63,250 nucleotides of DNA from an uncultured Candidatus Saccharibacteria bacterium (lineage in GTDB: Bacteria; Patescibacteriota; Saccharimonadia; Saccharimonadales; Saccharimonadaceae), in assembly GCA_947303945.1 (NCBI GenBank), contig CAMYZS010000005.1, positions 1-63,250 of the forward strand, written 5' to 3'. The position numbers and the translations under genes are program-made. Below the pieces are notes generated by a model that had not been told where the DNA came from, searched no databases, and saw only the letters and a program-made list of their open reading frames with translations. Shown here piece by piece: positions 25,988-34,314 of this stretch (the stretch's first letter is position 1; each line of letters starts with the position of its first letter).

Positions 25988-26686
25988 ATGCCTGTACAAG
26001 CAGATATTAAGGAGCTTCTTGCCGCTGGTGCGCATTTTGGTCACAAGACCAGCCGTTGGCACCCGAAAATGGCTCCATACATTCACAGTAAGCGTCAAGG
26101 CGCTCATATTATTAACCTCGAAAAGACTGTCGAAGCTCTCGATAGGGCGCTCCCAGAAATTAGCCGTCGCGTAGCTGGTGGTAAAAAGGTTCTTTTCGTT
26201 GGTACTAAAAAGCAAATGAAAGACACCGTTAAAGAAATCGCCGAGTCCGTCGATATGCCATATGTGACAGTCCGCTGGGTTGGCGGTATGCTTACTAATG
26301 TCGAAACCATCAATAAGCAAATTCGTAAGCTTAAAGACCTCGAGCGCCGTATGGCTTCTGGTGAGCTCGAGAAGCGTTATAATAAGCTCGAAGTCCAACG
26401 TTTCCAAGAAGAAATCGATGATCTTAATGAGCGCTACGGCGGTATCAAGGATATGACCGAGCAGCCAGTTGCTATTATTGTTGCTGATACGATTCAGGAT
26501 AAAAACGCTATCAAGGAAGCTCAGAGCCTCAATATTCCAGTATTTGCTATTGCTGACACTAATAGTGATCCAACAGGTATTGATTATCCGATTCCGGCCA
26601 ACGACGATGCGATCAAATCCGTTAAGCTAGTTCTTGGCTACTTTGCTACCGCCATCAAAGAAGGTAAAGCTAAAACGAATAAATAA
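25988..26686 (+). CDS. rpsB: Ribosomal protein uS2
   Basis: uS2 binds the 30S subunit near the mRNA exit. The 232-residue length is typical. Family signatures: AGAHFGHKTSRWHPKMAPYI at the start, VLFVGTKKQMKDTVKE, RWVGGMLTNVETI and the late ADTNSDPTGIDYPIPANDDA. The gene has the strong Shine-Dalgarno GAAGGAG and forms the usual rpsB-tsf operon. Confidence 0.98.
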   Translation: MPVQADIKELLAAGAHFGHKTSRWHPKMAPYIHSKRQGAHIINLEKTVEALDRALPEISRRVAGGKKVLFVGTKKQMKDTVKEIAESVDMPYVTVRWVGGMLTNVETINKQIRKLKDLERRMASGELEKRYNKLEVQRFQEEIDDLNERYGGIKDMTEQPVAIIVADTIQDKNAIKEAQSLNIPVFAIADTNSDPTGIDYPIPANDDAIKSVKLVLGYFATAIKEGKAKTNK

Positions 26687-26709
26687 TTAACATTAAAAGG
26701 AGTCAAAAA

Positions 26710-27306
26710 ATGGCTGATATCAAAATTGAAGATATCAAAAAACTAAAAGAACTTTCCGGTGTTGGCTTAACTGATGCGAAAAAAGCTCTCGTCGAAGCTA
26801 AAGGTGATTTCGATAAAGCCCTTGCTGCTATGCGCAAGAAAGGTCTCACCAAGGCTGAGAAGCGTGGCGATCGCGAAACTCGCGAGGGTATCATCGAGTC
26901 TTATGTTCATAGTGGTCGTATTGGTGCTATTGTTGAAGTTAACTGCGAAACCTCATTTGTGGCTAAGACTGACGAATTTAAAGATCTTGCCCATAAACTT
27001 GCCATGCAGGTTGCTAGCATGAATCCGCAGTGGGTTTCTGAAGCTGACATTCCAGCCGCCAAAATGGAAGAGGCTAAGAAAGAAGCTGAAGCTACTCTTT
27101 CCGGCAAAGAGCCAGCCGATAAGAAGGAGCAAATTATTTCCTCCAAAGTAACCAAGGCTTTCGCTGATCGTGTTTTAATGAATCAACCATACATTTTCGA
27201 TGATAAAAAGACGGTCGCCGATTTAATAAAAGAAACTATCGCAAAAACTGGCGAAAACATTAATGTTAAGCAGTTTAAACGCATCGAACTCGGTGTCACT
27301 GAGTAG
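26710..27306 (+). CDS. tsf: Elongation factor Ts, short form
   Basis: EF-Ts exchanges GDP for GTP on EF-Tu. The 198-residue product has the UBA-like start (KKLKELSGVGLTDAKKALVE), the contact motif in AAMRKKGLTKAEKR, EVNCETSFVAKTDEF and the LMNQPYIFDDKKTV segment. It is shorter than the ~280-residue E. coli form, like Thermus EF-Ts with a single core subdomain. AAAAGGAG lies upstream. The operon ends at a terminator. Confidence 0.97.
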   Translation: MADIKIEDIKKLKELSGVGLTDAKKALVEAKGDFDKALAAMRKKGLTKAEKRGDRETREGIIESYVHSGRIGAIVEVNCETSFVAKTDEFKDLAHKLAMQVASMNPQWVSEADIPAAKMEEAKKEAEATLSGKEPADKKEQIISSKVTKAFADRVLMNQPYIFDDKKTVADLIKETIAKTGENINVKQFKRIELGVTE

Positions 27307-27316
27307 TTTTAGCTTG

Positions 27317-27347
27317 CAAAATACCCCTTAAATGGGGTATTTTTTTG
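27317..27347 (+). terminator. Terminator of rpsB-tsf
   Basis: AATACCCC/GGGGTATT stem with loop TTAAAT followed by a T run. Confidence 0.9.
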
Positions 27348-27350
27348 TGG

Positions 27351-27470
27351 CTATTTTTTCATAAGCTTCAAGTTGCCATGCAATGAGGCTACTCCCCATC
27401 CCTTTAGCTCATCGCGGTAGGGTTCGTAAATCTCGTTCAGTAAATAAATCTTTTTATTGAATCGCTTCAA
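27351..27470 (-). pseudogene. Possible gene remnant (C-terminal fragment)
   Basis: A minus-strand frame from TTG at 27470 to TAG at 27351 encodes 39 residues (KRFNKKIYLLNEIYEPYRDE, ending LHGNLKLMKK). The sequence looks like the end of a real protein, but there is no ATG, no Shine-Dalgarno at a useful distance, and the frame is closed by TAG upstream. It probably remains from a deleted gene, or is a small protein with a TTG start. I cannot name the parent family. Confidence 0.4.
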
Positions 27471-27488
27471 AACTATTACATTTAAAAT

Positions 27489-27627
27489 CCCCCTGCGCTG
27501 AAACGCAGGGGGAAGGAGGAAAAGGTACAGACAATATATGTCAAAGACGCGCCATGGCTACGCGCCTTCATGAATCGTTTTTTAATCTTTTGGGTTAATC
27601 CCAATATAGCCCCCTTTAAGGTGCAGT
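27489..27627 (-). ncRNA. Candidate small non-coding RNA
   Basis: This lies in a 410-base gap without a secure gene. A consensus minus-strand promoter (27634-27662) would start a transcript near 27627. It ends about 140 nt later at a GC-rich hairpin (27489-27512, nine perfect pairs CGCAGGGGG/CCCCCTGCG) followed by ATTTTAAAT. Inside are a small hairpin TTGGG/CCCAA and two direct copies of GGCGCGT. A 29-codon frame also exists without a Shine-Dalgarno. It does not match the conserved cores of tmRNA, RNase P or SRP RNA that I know. A leader of a lost gene is an alternative. Confidence 0.4.
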
Positions 27628-27633
27628 AACATA

Positions 27634-27662
27634 ATTATAGCACGTTCGGTATAAATAGTCAA
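27634..27662 (-). promoter_or_regulatory. Strong minus-strand promoter in gap
   Basis: TTGACT (27657-27662), 17-nt spacer, TGC-TATAAT (27634-27639). It is one of the few complete -35/-10 pairs in the window and has no clear protein gene behind it. Confidence 0.7.
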
Positions 27663-27666
27663 CTAT

Positions 27667-27703
27667 AAAAATATCTCAGACCTAAATCTGAGATATTTTT
27701 TAT
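27667..27703 (-). terminator. Terminator of the aquaporin gene
   Basis: AATATCTCAGA/TCTGAGATATT stem with A and T runs on the two sides, so it can act in both directions. Confidence 0.85.
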
Positions 27704-27716
27704 GTTTTAGACGAGG

Positions 27717-28745
27717 CTAGTTCGCAAGTTCTTTACCGCTAAGCTTAGAAGCAAAATCGGACAGATAGAAGCCGATAATACCGCCAAGCATTGGGAAAAT
27801 AACGTAAGTAACAAGCATTGGCATTAAAGCATTCATTAATGCGTCGAATCCTTCTGCACTACCTGGAAGTAGGCCAAATACGAAAGCGGTTGCTGGATTC
27901 AATACGAAAATATTATCCTGAATGCCAAGATAAGTGCTACTAATGACGACCGCAAAGAGCATTGCTACGAAGACGCCAGCTGCGATTGTAATCGCAAAAG
28001 TAAATGGGCTACGTTTGTAGACTAGCGCGCGCGCAAAGAAGAATGCGAGAATAATTGCGCCTATGAACTCTATCATCGTAATTGCCCAAAAGAAGCTAAA
28101 GCCTTCCGTTGTGGCCGTTATCTCACTAGCTGGGGTTAATGTAGGGAGGGTTGTAGTGTCGGCGACAATATTACCGGAAGCGATACCAGCATTATAGAAG
28201 CCGTTAACGACTAGGAAGCCTAACCACGCACCAATAACCTGCGCGACTATATAGAGCACGCCGCGAATTACTGAGACGCGACGACTCGCCATCATGCCAA
28301 CCGTGATGGCTGGGTTTAGGTGAGCGCCAGATAGTGCAAATACGGCAAGCGTAACGCCGAGATATCCGAAGATTAAATATAGCGGATTAAATAATCCAAG
28401 GGTTAATGCAATCCCAGTAATTAAACCCGTACCAATAATCTCGCCGATAATTGCTCCGATAATTTTAGTATCTTTGAAAATAGTTAAAATATTTTCCGAC
28501 GCATCAAACTTACGAGCGAAGAATTCCTTTATAGGATGTGTTTTTTCGGATATTACTTTAACTTTTTCCTCCGCTACCTTGTCTGCCTTTTTTTCAACCT
28601 TATCCACCTTGGTAACTTTGGCTTTTTTGGTAGTTTTGGCTTCAACTGCTTTGACAGTTTTTGGCTTTGAAGCTGCGACCTTTGACTTTGTGGAAGTCTT
28701 TTTGGCGTTAGGCTTTTTGGCCGATTTGGCTTTGGTTGTTGCCAT
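27717..28745 (-). CDS. MIP family aquaporin/glycerol facilitator with Lys-rich tail
   Basis: MIP channels conduct water or small polyols. The core (residues ~95-342) has six membrane helices and the two half-helix motifs HLNPAITV and LNPATAFVFG. The second normally reads NPAR, but here Arg is replaced by Thr, so the selectivity-filter arginine may be missing and selectivity is uncertain. The first ~90 residues are almost purely Lys, Ala, Thr, Val and Glu, resembling histone H1 tails, and would be cytosolic. The ATG at 28745 has AAGGAGAGG upstream; the longer frame from 28775 runs through it. Confidence 0.9.
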   Translation of the reverse strand: MATTKAKSAKKPNAKKTSTKSKVAASKPKTVKAVEAKTTKKAKVTKVDKVEKKADKVAEEKVKVISEKTHPIKEFFARKFDASENILTIFKDTKIIGAIIGEIIGTGLITGIALTLGLFNPLYLIFGYLGVTLAVFALSGAHLNPAITVGMMASRRVSVIRGVLYIVAQVIGAWLGFLVVNGFYNAGIASGNIVADTTTLPTLTPASEITATTEGFSFFWAITMIEFIGAIILAFFFARALVYKRSPFTFAITIAAGVFVAMLFAVVISSTYLGIQDNIFVLNPATAFVFGLLPGSAEGFDALMNALMPMLVTYVIFPMLGGIIGFYLSDFASKLSGKELAN

Positions 28746-28874
28746 TTTACCTCTCCTTAATTTTTTATAAAACAATCATATCATATTATAGATAGAATAC
28801 CCAATAAATCATATTATTTTAGAGTAAGCACTATGTGCTACAATAATAAAAGTTCAACAAAAAAGGAGGTAGAC

Positions 28875-29108
28875 GTGGGAATAATGGTAGAGGGAAATGG
28901 AGAGCAATCCAAATTACAAGAGCGTATTTCTGCGGATTTGCGTACCCGTTCACACGCTAATTCCAAAGACGAAGATGTTAATGTTGACCTTGTTGAAGAT
29001 TCAGAATATCTAAAAGGTACCGCTAAGACCAGCCGCTTTAGTTGGTTTTGGTTTATTTTAATAGCTCTTGCCGCTATCGCGCTCGTTATTATCTTTGTAT
29101 TAAAATAG
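28875..29108 (+). CDS. Small tail-anchored membrane protein
   Basis: The ~77-residue product is polar and acidic up to ~residue 52, followed by a single C-terminal helix (WFWFILIALAAIALVIIFVL). No family was recognised. The start is taken as GTG at 28875 because AAGGAGGT lies 4 nt before it; ATG 28884 is the alternative, and the ATG at 28833 falls right at the -10 box TACAAT. It precedes pheS, which has its own TAAAAT box. Confidence 0.65.
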   Translation: MGIMVEGNGEQSKLQERISADLRTRSHANSKDEDVNVDLVEDSEYLKGTAKTSRFSWFWFILIALAAIALVIIFVLK

Positions 29109-29144
29109 TCAACAGATAAGAGATATGCTAAAATACTAGGTATC

Positions 29145-30113
29145 ATGCCTAGTATTTCGGAATTAAAAGCAGAGCTAAAAAAGCTCAACGCAGAATATGC
29201 CAAGATCAAAGACATGCCGGCTGAAAAGCGGGCTGATTTTGGTCGCGAATTAAATGTCAAAAAACAAAATATTATGCAGCAAATTGCCGATGCCGAAAAC
29301 GCTGTTCAGGACGCAGATGTTGTACCGCTCGATATTACTGCTTCGCGCGATATTAATGCTGATACGCCAGAATTCCTCACTGCAGATTTTGGTAGCAAAC
29401 ATCCACTTATGACTGAACTCGACCGCGTCATTAATATTTATCAAAGTATGGGTTTCGATATTATGGAATCTGTTCAGCTCGACGATGAGTTTCATATGTT
29501 TGATAGTCTCAACTTCGCCAAAGGCCATCCTGCGCGCGACGGCTACGATACCTTTCGTACTGAAGAAGGCTTTATTCCGCCAGCCCACACTAGCACGATG
29601 CAGAATCGCGTATTAAAAACCTATAAGCATAAACTCGACGAAGGTTGCGCTATCGCCGTTGCAGTTCCTGGTCGCACTTATCGCAACGAAGATGTTGATG
29701 CTACGCATGAGCATACTTTCTATCAATGCGAAGGTGTTTATGTTTCTAAAGATTGCACGCTCGGTAATATGCTCGGCATTTTGCGTGAATTTTTCGAAAA
29801 ATACTATGGCCAAAAACTAAATATCAAAACCCAACCAGGCTATTTTCCATTCACGGAGCCGAGCCTCGAATTCTTGATCGAAAAGCCAGCTGCGCTTGGC
29901 GGCAAAGGTAAGGGCGGCGACTGGCTCGAGATGCTTGGCTGTGGCATGATTCACCCAAATGTTCTCAAAATGGCCGGCATTGATCCAACTAAATATCAGG
30001 GCTTCGCGTGGGGTGGCGGTATTGATCGTCTCGTTATGTTGCGCTATGGCCTTAGTGATGTTCGTAACTTCGAAGCCGCCAAACTTGATTTTTTGAAGGA
30101 GTTCACATGTTAA
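29145..30113 (+). CDS. pheS: Phenylalanyl-tRNA synthetase alpha chain
   Basis: PheS holds the catalytic site of the alpha2-beta2 enzyme that charges tRNA-Phe. The 322-residue product has the short N-terminal coiled coil, motif 2 region (HTSTMQNRVLK) and the late GGGIDRLVMLRYGLSDVR (motif 3), with the substrate-binding EPSLEF. A TAAAAT box lies 10 nt before the ATG. It overlaps pheT by 7 nt, giving coupled translation. Confidence 0.97.
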   Translation: MPSISELKAELKKLNAEYAKIKDMPAEKRADFGRELNVKKQNIMQQIADAENAVQDADVVPLDITASRDINADTPEFLTADFGSKHPLMTELDRVINIYQSMGFDIMESVQLDDEFHMFDSLNFAKGHPARDGYDTFRTEEGFIPPAHTSTMQNRVLKTYKHKLDEGCAIAVAVPGRTYRNEDVDATHEHTFYQCEGVYVSKDCTLGNMLGILREFFEKYYGQKLNIKTQPGYFPFTEPSLEFLIEKPAALGGKGKGGDWLEMLGCGMIHPNVLKMAGIDPTKYQGFAWGGGIDRLVMLRYGLSDVRNFEAAKLDFLKEFTC

Positions 30114-32542
30114 TATCATTAAATTGGATTAAAAAATACGTCAATATTGATATTCCAAACGAGGAACTTATTAAATTGATTGGCGCTCGCTTAGTCGAAG
30201 TTGAGGAGGCTATTGATGAAACGCATAAATACGACACGATCTATGCTGTCGAAGTTGTGCGTGCCGAGAAAATCCCCAACACGCATCTTTCGCTTTGCGA
30301 AATTGACGATGGCGGAAAGGCAAAGGATGTTGTACGTGATAAAGATGGCTACGTCCAAGTTATGTGCGGAGCGCCAAATGTCCATAAGGGCATGATGGCG
30401 GTCTGGATTGCGCCAGGCGCAATTGTCCCAACTACCTATCATGATGCAGAGCCATTCGTCATCGGTATGCGTAAAATGCTTAAGCAATATGATTCATATG
30501 GCATGTTGGCGGGTGCCGACGAACTTGCAATTGGCGACGATCATTCTGGTATTGTTGAACTCGATCCCGCTACCGCAAAGCCAGGTGATGAATTTGCGGA
30601 ATTATTTAATCTGAACGATATTATTCTCGACATTGAAAATAAATCACTCACACATCGCCCAGACACTTTTGGTATTCTTGGCTTTGCGCGTGAGGTTGCC
30701 GGTATCTTGGGGCAACCGTTTAAAACTGATGATTGGTATTCTTGCAATGAAGTTAACTTTAAGATTGATAAAAACATTAAACTTGATATTAAAATCGATG
30801 AGAAGCTTTGTCCGCGTTATACCGCTATTGTGCTTTCGTCGAAAGCTGAGAATGGCCCAAAGTATCTCACTTTGCAAGATACGTTATTGGCACGTTCTGG
30901 CATGCGTTCAATCGATCCGGTCGTTGATCTAACTAATATTTTGATGCTTATTTCTGGCCAACCACTGCATGCTTTTGACTATGATAAGTTCGTCAAAGTT
31001 GGCGACTCGAAGAATCCAAAAATTATCGTACGTGCTGCTAGGCAAGGTGAAAAACTAACATTGCTTGACGGTAAAGAAATTGAAATGAATCCTGACGATA
31101 TCGCTATTACCAGTAACGATATTCCGGTTGCACTTGCCGGAGCAATGGGTGGCGCCAATACAGAAATCGATTCGAATACCAAACGTATTATTCTCGAATC
31201 TGCGACTTTTAGCTTATATAATTTACGTAAAACCCAAATGGCGCACGGGGTGTTTTCTGAAGCTATCACGCGCTTTACGAAGGGGCAGCCAGCTGGCCAA
31301 ACTTTGCCAGTTGCCTTGCGCTTTGCTGAACAGGCTAAGACTCTCGGTTATGAGCCGCTTGCTGTTTTTGATAGCCAAAAGTCCGTACCAAAAGCTGAAG
31401 TTGTCGAATTGCCAATGGTGCAACTTAATAATTTGCTAGGTACCAGTTTCGACACTGCGACGGCGCAGGAAATTCTTCAAAATGTCGAGTTTGAAGTCGA
31501 AGCAAAGAACGATACGTTGGTTGTTACTGTACCATTCTGGCGTACCGACATTCATATTCCAGAAGATGTCATCGAAGAGGTCGGGCGCCTTTCTGGCTAT
31601 GATAATATTGCGCCAGTTTTGCCACTCCATGCAACATCTGATCCAAACGAAATGTTCGCGCTCAAGACTACTATACGCAATCACTTGGCTGCGCGCGGCG
31701 CCAACGAAGTTTTAACATACTCGTTTGTTCACGGTGATTTACTCAAGAAAGTTTGTCAAAATCTAGATAACTCATATAGAATCGTTAATTCAATTTCGCC
31801 AGATTTACAGTATATTCGCCAAAATATCGTACCAAGTTTGCTAGATAAGTCTTATGCTAATTTGCGTGCTGGCCACAAAAAGTTCGCGCTATTCGAAATA
31901 AACCAGGTCTATCCGCGCACGGCCGGTTTTGATAAAGATGGCGTTCCTCGAAATCGGTTCGAACTTGGCTTTGTCCTAGTTTCACAAGATAAAAAAACTG
32001 GCTACTATCTCGCCAAAAAATACGCTCAATCAATTTTAGATGCCCTTGGCATCGCTTATGAAATAGAGCCGTTTCTTGAAGCGAAAGATAAAACAAACGC
32101 CTATTATGAGCCAAAACGTAGCGCAAATATCGAAACGAAAGACGGTAAGCTTATTGGTTATATTGGCGAAATTAAGCAACGCATTTCTCGCAACTTTAAG
32201 CTTCCAGTTGATACGGCCGCATTTGAATTAGATTTGCGAGCGCTCCTTGAACTTCAGGGCACTAGCGCGAAAGATTTTAGTTTTAGCCAGTATCCTTCGG
32301 TCGCGCGCGACTTGACACTAACTTTGCCACTTGACTACCCTGCTGGCGAGATTGAAAAACGCATTTGCGAAGTGCTTCATCAGCGTCACCTTATTAATCG
32401 GGTAGAATGTACTTCAATTTACCAAGCCAAAGGCTCCGCAACGAAGAATCTCAGTTTTCATCTCAACTTTGCTAGAACCGACAAAACCTTAGAAAAAGCC
32501 GAGATTCAGGCTATAATGAAAACATTGGAAAAAATAAAGTAA
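30107..32542 (+). CDS. pheT: Phenylalanyl-tRNA synthetase beta chain
   Basis: The 811-residue product has the full set of domains: B1, the EMAP-like tRNA-binding domain (MCGAPNVHKGMMAVWIAPG), the B3/B4 editing domain (~210-390), the B5 helix-turn-helix region, the catalytic-like core (EEVGRLSGYDNI) and the C-terminal anticodon-binding fold (SQYPSVARDLTLTLP). It is full-length and shows no defect. The start overlaps the pheS stop. Confidence 0.97.
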   Translation: MLISLNWIKKYVNIDIPNEELIKLIGARLVEVEEAIDETHKYDTIYAVEVVRAEKIPNTHLSLCEIDDGGKAKDVVRDKDGYVQVMCGAPNVHKGMMAVWIAPGAIVPTTYHDAEPFVIGMRKMLKQYDSYGMLAGADELAIGDDHSGIVELDPATAKPGDEFAELFNLNDIILDIENKSLTHRPDTFGILGFAREVAGILGQPFKTDDWYSCNEVNFKIDKNIKLDIKIDEKLCPRYTAIVLSSKAENGPKYLTLQDTLLARSGMRSIDPVVDLTNILMLISGQPLHAFDYDKFVKVGDSKNPKIIVRAARQGEKLTLLDGKEIEMNPDDIAITSNDIPVALAGAMGGANTEIDSNTKRIILESATFSLYNLRKTQMAHGVFSEAITRFTKGQPAGQTLPVALRFAEQAKTLGYEPLAVFDSQKSVPKAEVVELPMVQLNNLLGTSFDTATAQEILQNVEFEVEAKNDTLVVTVPFWRTDIHIPEDVIEEVGRLSGYDNIAPVLPLHATSDPNEMFALKTTIRNHLAARGANEVLTYSFVHGDLLKKVCQNLDNSYRIVNSISPDLQYIRQNIVPSLLDKSYANLRAGHKKFALFEINQVYPRTAGFDKDGVPRNRFELGFVLVSQDKKTGYYLAKKYAQSILDALGIAYEIEPFLEAKDKTNAYYEPKRSANIETKDGKLIGYIGEIKQRISRNFKLPVDTAAFELDLRALLELQGTSAKDFSFSQYPSVARDLTLTLPLDYPAGEIEKRICEVLHQRHLINRVECTSIYQAKGSATKNLSFHLNFARTDKTLEKAEIQAIMKTLEKIK

Positions 32543-32560
32543 CGGGTGGATGGAGGTAAT

Positions 32561-33322
32561 ATGATTAAAAATGACGATGTTAAAACGTCTCCTAGGCAGC
32601 GTCTGCTCATTATAGTAATAACAATTTTTATGTTCATCTCGACTTTTGCGCTATATGCCGGAATTGTTCTTAATTATAGTGAGCCATCTACTGGCAATTT
32701 AACTACCGAAGAGCAGGCTCGTTACAATAAGTTAATGGACGAGTATAATCAACAAGTCTCAGCTCAAACCAAAGAGCTTTCCGATAAGTATTTCGAGCAG
32801 CTAAAGAGCTACAGAGACAAGGTAAAGTCATATAACGCCGCTAGCGTAGACAACCTAAAGACCGAGGATCTTAAAATTGGTACCGGCAAGGAAATTGCCG
32901 ATAAAGATTTCTCAGATTATTCTGCTTATTATATTGGTTGGCTTAGCGACGAAACTGTCTTCGACTCGTCTTTTGACGATTATGATAATCCAACTTCATT
33001 AAAAGCTCCACTCTCGGGCCAAACATCATTAATCGAAGGATGGGTACGCGGCATTGTTGGTATGAAAGTTGGCGGCGTTCGTCTCGTTACAATCCCGTCT
33101 GCGCTCGGTTACGGCGAACAGGGGAGCGACCCGATTCCGGCCAATGCGCCGCTCAAGTTTATTATTATGACAATCGATCCACCAGTCGCCATCCAGCCAA
33201 GCGACGAGTTGACGCAGTTGTATTATAAGTCGCTTGGCGTTAATCAGGACGCTGCCGAAGAAGTCAAAGAAGAATCGGACCAAGAAACGGATAAAACCGA
33301 AGAAGGCGATACTTCTAAATAG
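32561..33322 (+). CDS. Membrane-anchored FKBP-type peptidyl-prolyl isomerase
   Basis: FKBPs catalyse proline isomerisation during folding. The ~253-residue product has one N-terminal helix (~15-37), an exported helical linker (~45-100), an FKBP domain (~110-215: VFDSSFDDYDNPT, LIEGWVRGIVGMKVGG, IPSALGYGEQG) and an acidic tail. It probably assists folding of exported proteins alongside HtrA. The ATG at 32561 has GGAGGT upstream, making it better than GTG at 32546. It follows pheT at 18 nt. Confidence 0.9.
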   Translation: MIKNDDVKTSPRQRLLIIVITIFMFISTFALYAGIVLNYSEPSTGNLTTEEQARYNKLMDEYNQQVSAQTKELSDKYFEQLKSYRDKVKSYNAASVDNLKTEDLKIGTGKEIADKDFSDYSAYYIGWLSDETVFDSSFDDYDNPTSLKAPLSGQTSLIEGWVRGIVGMKVGGVRLVTIPSALGYGEQGSDPIPANAPLKFIIMTIDPPVAIQPSDELTQLYYKSLGVNQDAAEEVKEESDQETDKTEEGDTSK

Positions 33323-33364
33323 CCCAGAATCGAAAATAAGTCATGGGGGCTCCTATGGGTAGTA

Positions 33365-33393
33365 TTGACTTTCATAGTAATGTGTGATATAAT
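33365..33393 (+). promoter_or_regulatory. Sigma-70 promoter upstream of 33543
   Basis: TTGACT (33365-33370), 17-nt spacer, TATAAT (33388-33393). The start codon lies about 145 nt further on, so the mRNA has a long leader, unusual for this window. Confidence 0.8.
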
Positions 33394-33464
33394 CATGATG
33401 CTGACTTTTTATATATAAGGAGTCTAGTACGTCAAAAAATAGATGCATGATTTACTCTTCTCTG

Positions 33465-33523
33465 GAAACATTTCTGCGTTTTTGTCTGCTATTTTTTAGC
33501 CGGCAGAAATGCGGAAATGTTTC
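33465..33523 (+). promoter_or_regulatory. Long leader hairpin before the gene at 33543
   Basis: A 25-position inverted repeat (33465-33489 with 33499-33523) has 20 Watson-Crick pairs, four G-U pairs and one mismatch, around a 9-nt T-rich loop. It ends 4-8 nt before the Shine-Dalgarno AAAAGGAGGG. The four wobble positions suggest selection at the RNA level. It may be an RNase III site, an attenuator or a translation switch. Confidence 0.6.
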
Positions 33524-33542
33524 TATAAAAGGAGGGATAAAA

Positions 33543-34142
33543 ATGTTTAAAATGATAATAGCATTCGTAGCATTAGTTGTCGTTGTGCCGTATGTATTTG
33601 GCGCACTTTCAGTGAGGCTTGTCGACAGGCTCAGACCCAAAAGGGCTAGACGGAGCTATTTGATAGCTCCGCCCAAGAGGGGCAAGAGTGGTAGTACGCT
33701 TGCACGTCGTCTCAGAGAGCGCTTTGCGAAAAGAAACGCAAACTCGGAGCGCACTAAAACGGAAAGCATAATATCGCTTCCTAGCGGGACATTTAATGCC
33801 GCAGTTGCGGTAGTTGTGGCGGCGGAATTTACTACGTTGCTCCTAAAGTTCTGTAACTTTGGGCGCATCGAAGACGAGTCTTTCGCAATAGCATTGGCGG
33901 CGTTGGTTTCATTGTGTTCGCTGATGTGCACGGTGAATGTGGCAAGCGAAACTATCCTCATCGCGGAAGAGAAGAAGGCGATGAGAATCGCTACCCGCCG
34001 CGCCTTTAAGGGGAGGACGGTCGTCTTCGCACAGCGCCCGGAGATCGAAGATATCGGCAGGTATATTGGCTGGGCAGTCAAAGAGGCTGTAGCCGAGGCT
34101 AAAGAGGCTGTAGCCGAGGCTAAGGCGAAAAAGAAGGAGTAA
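33543..34142 (+). CDS. Unknown membrane protein with EAVAEAK repeats
   Basis: The 199-residue product has an N-terminal helix (~3-22), a strongly basic segment (~23-65), two further hydrophobic helices (~80-135) and an Ala/Glu/Lys C-terminus with a tandem 7-residue repeat. No family was recognised. The ATG at 33543 has AAAAGGAGGG upstream. The same frame is open back to 33447 through the leader hairpin, so an N-terminally longer form cannot be excluded. It is a single-gene unit with its own promoter and terminator. Confidence 0.7.
   Translation: MFKMIIAFVALVVVVPYVFGALSVRLVDRLRPKRARRSYLIAPPKRGKSGSTLARRLRERFAKRNANSERTKTESIISLPSGTFNAAVAVVVAAEFTTLLLKFCNFGRIEDESFAIALAALVSLCSLMCTVNVASETILIAEEKKAMRIATRRAFKGRTVVFAQRPEIEDIGRYIGWAVKEAVAEAKEAVAEAKAKKKE
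34081..34122 (+). repeat. Perfect 21-nt tandem repeat, two copies
   Basis: Positions 34081-34101 and 34102-34122 are identical and encode two EAVAEAK-like heptads near the C-terminus. Perfect identity suggests a recent slippage duplication. Confidence 0.9.
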
Positions 34143-34150
34143 TCATGCAC

Positions 34151-34188
34151 AAAAGGTCGGACAAAATCTCTGCAAGTCCGACCTTTTT
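34151..34188 (+). terminator. Terminator after 33543 gene
   Basis: AAAAGGTCGGAC/GTCCGACCTTTT stem with a 13-nt loop and a T run. Confidence 0.9.
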
Positions 34189-34204
34189 CTCGTTCATCAT
34201 CATT

Positions 34205-34231
34205 TAAAAAGACCGCTCCATATGGGCGGTC
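34205..34231 (-). terminator. Minus-strand terminator for the gene at 34315
   Basis: On the minus strand GACCGC/GCGGTC pairs and is followed by TTTTT. Confidence 0.6.
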
Positions 34232-34314
34232 AATTTGTTTCTGAAATCTTCCGACGATTACTCGCTAATCTTCGTCTTCCTGTTCCTCGCCGCGCACCCG
34301 TCAGTACAGTTTTC

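Noticed and set aside
33447-33542. N-terminal extension of the protein at 33543
   Set aside because: The extension is encoded by the leader hairpin and the Shine-Dalgarno AAAAGGAGGG lies before 33543; kept only as a remote option.
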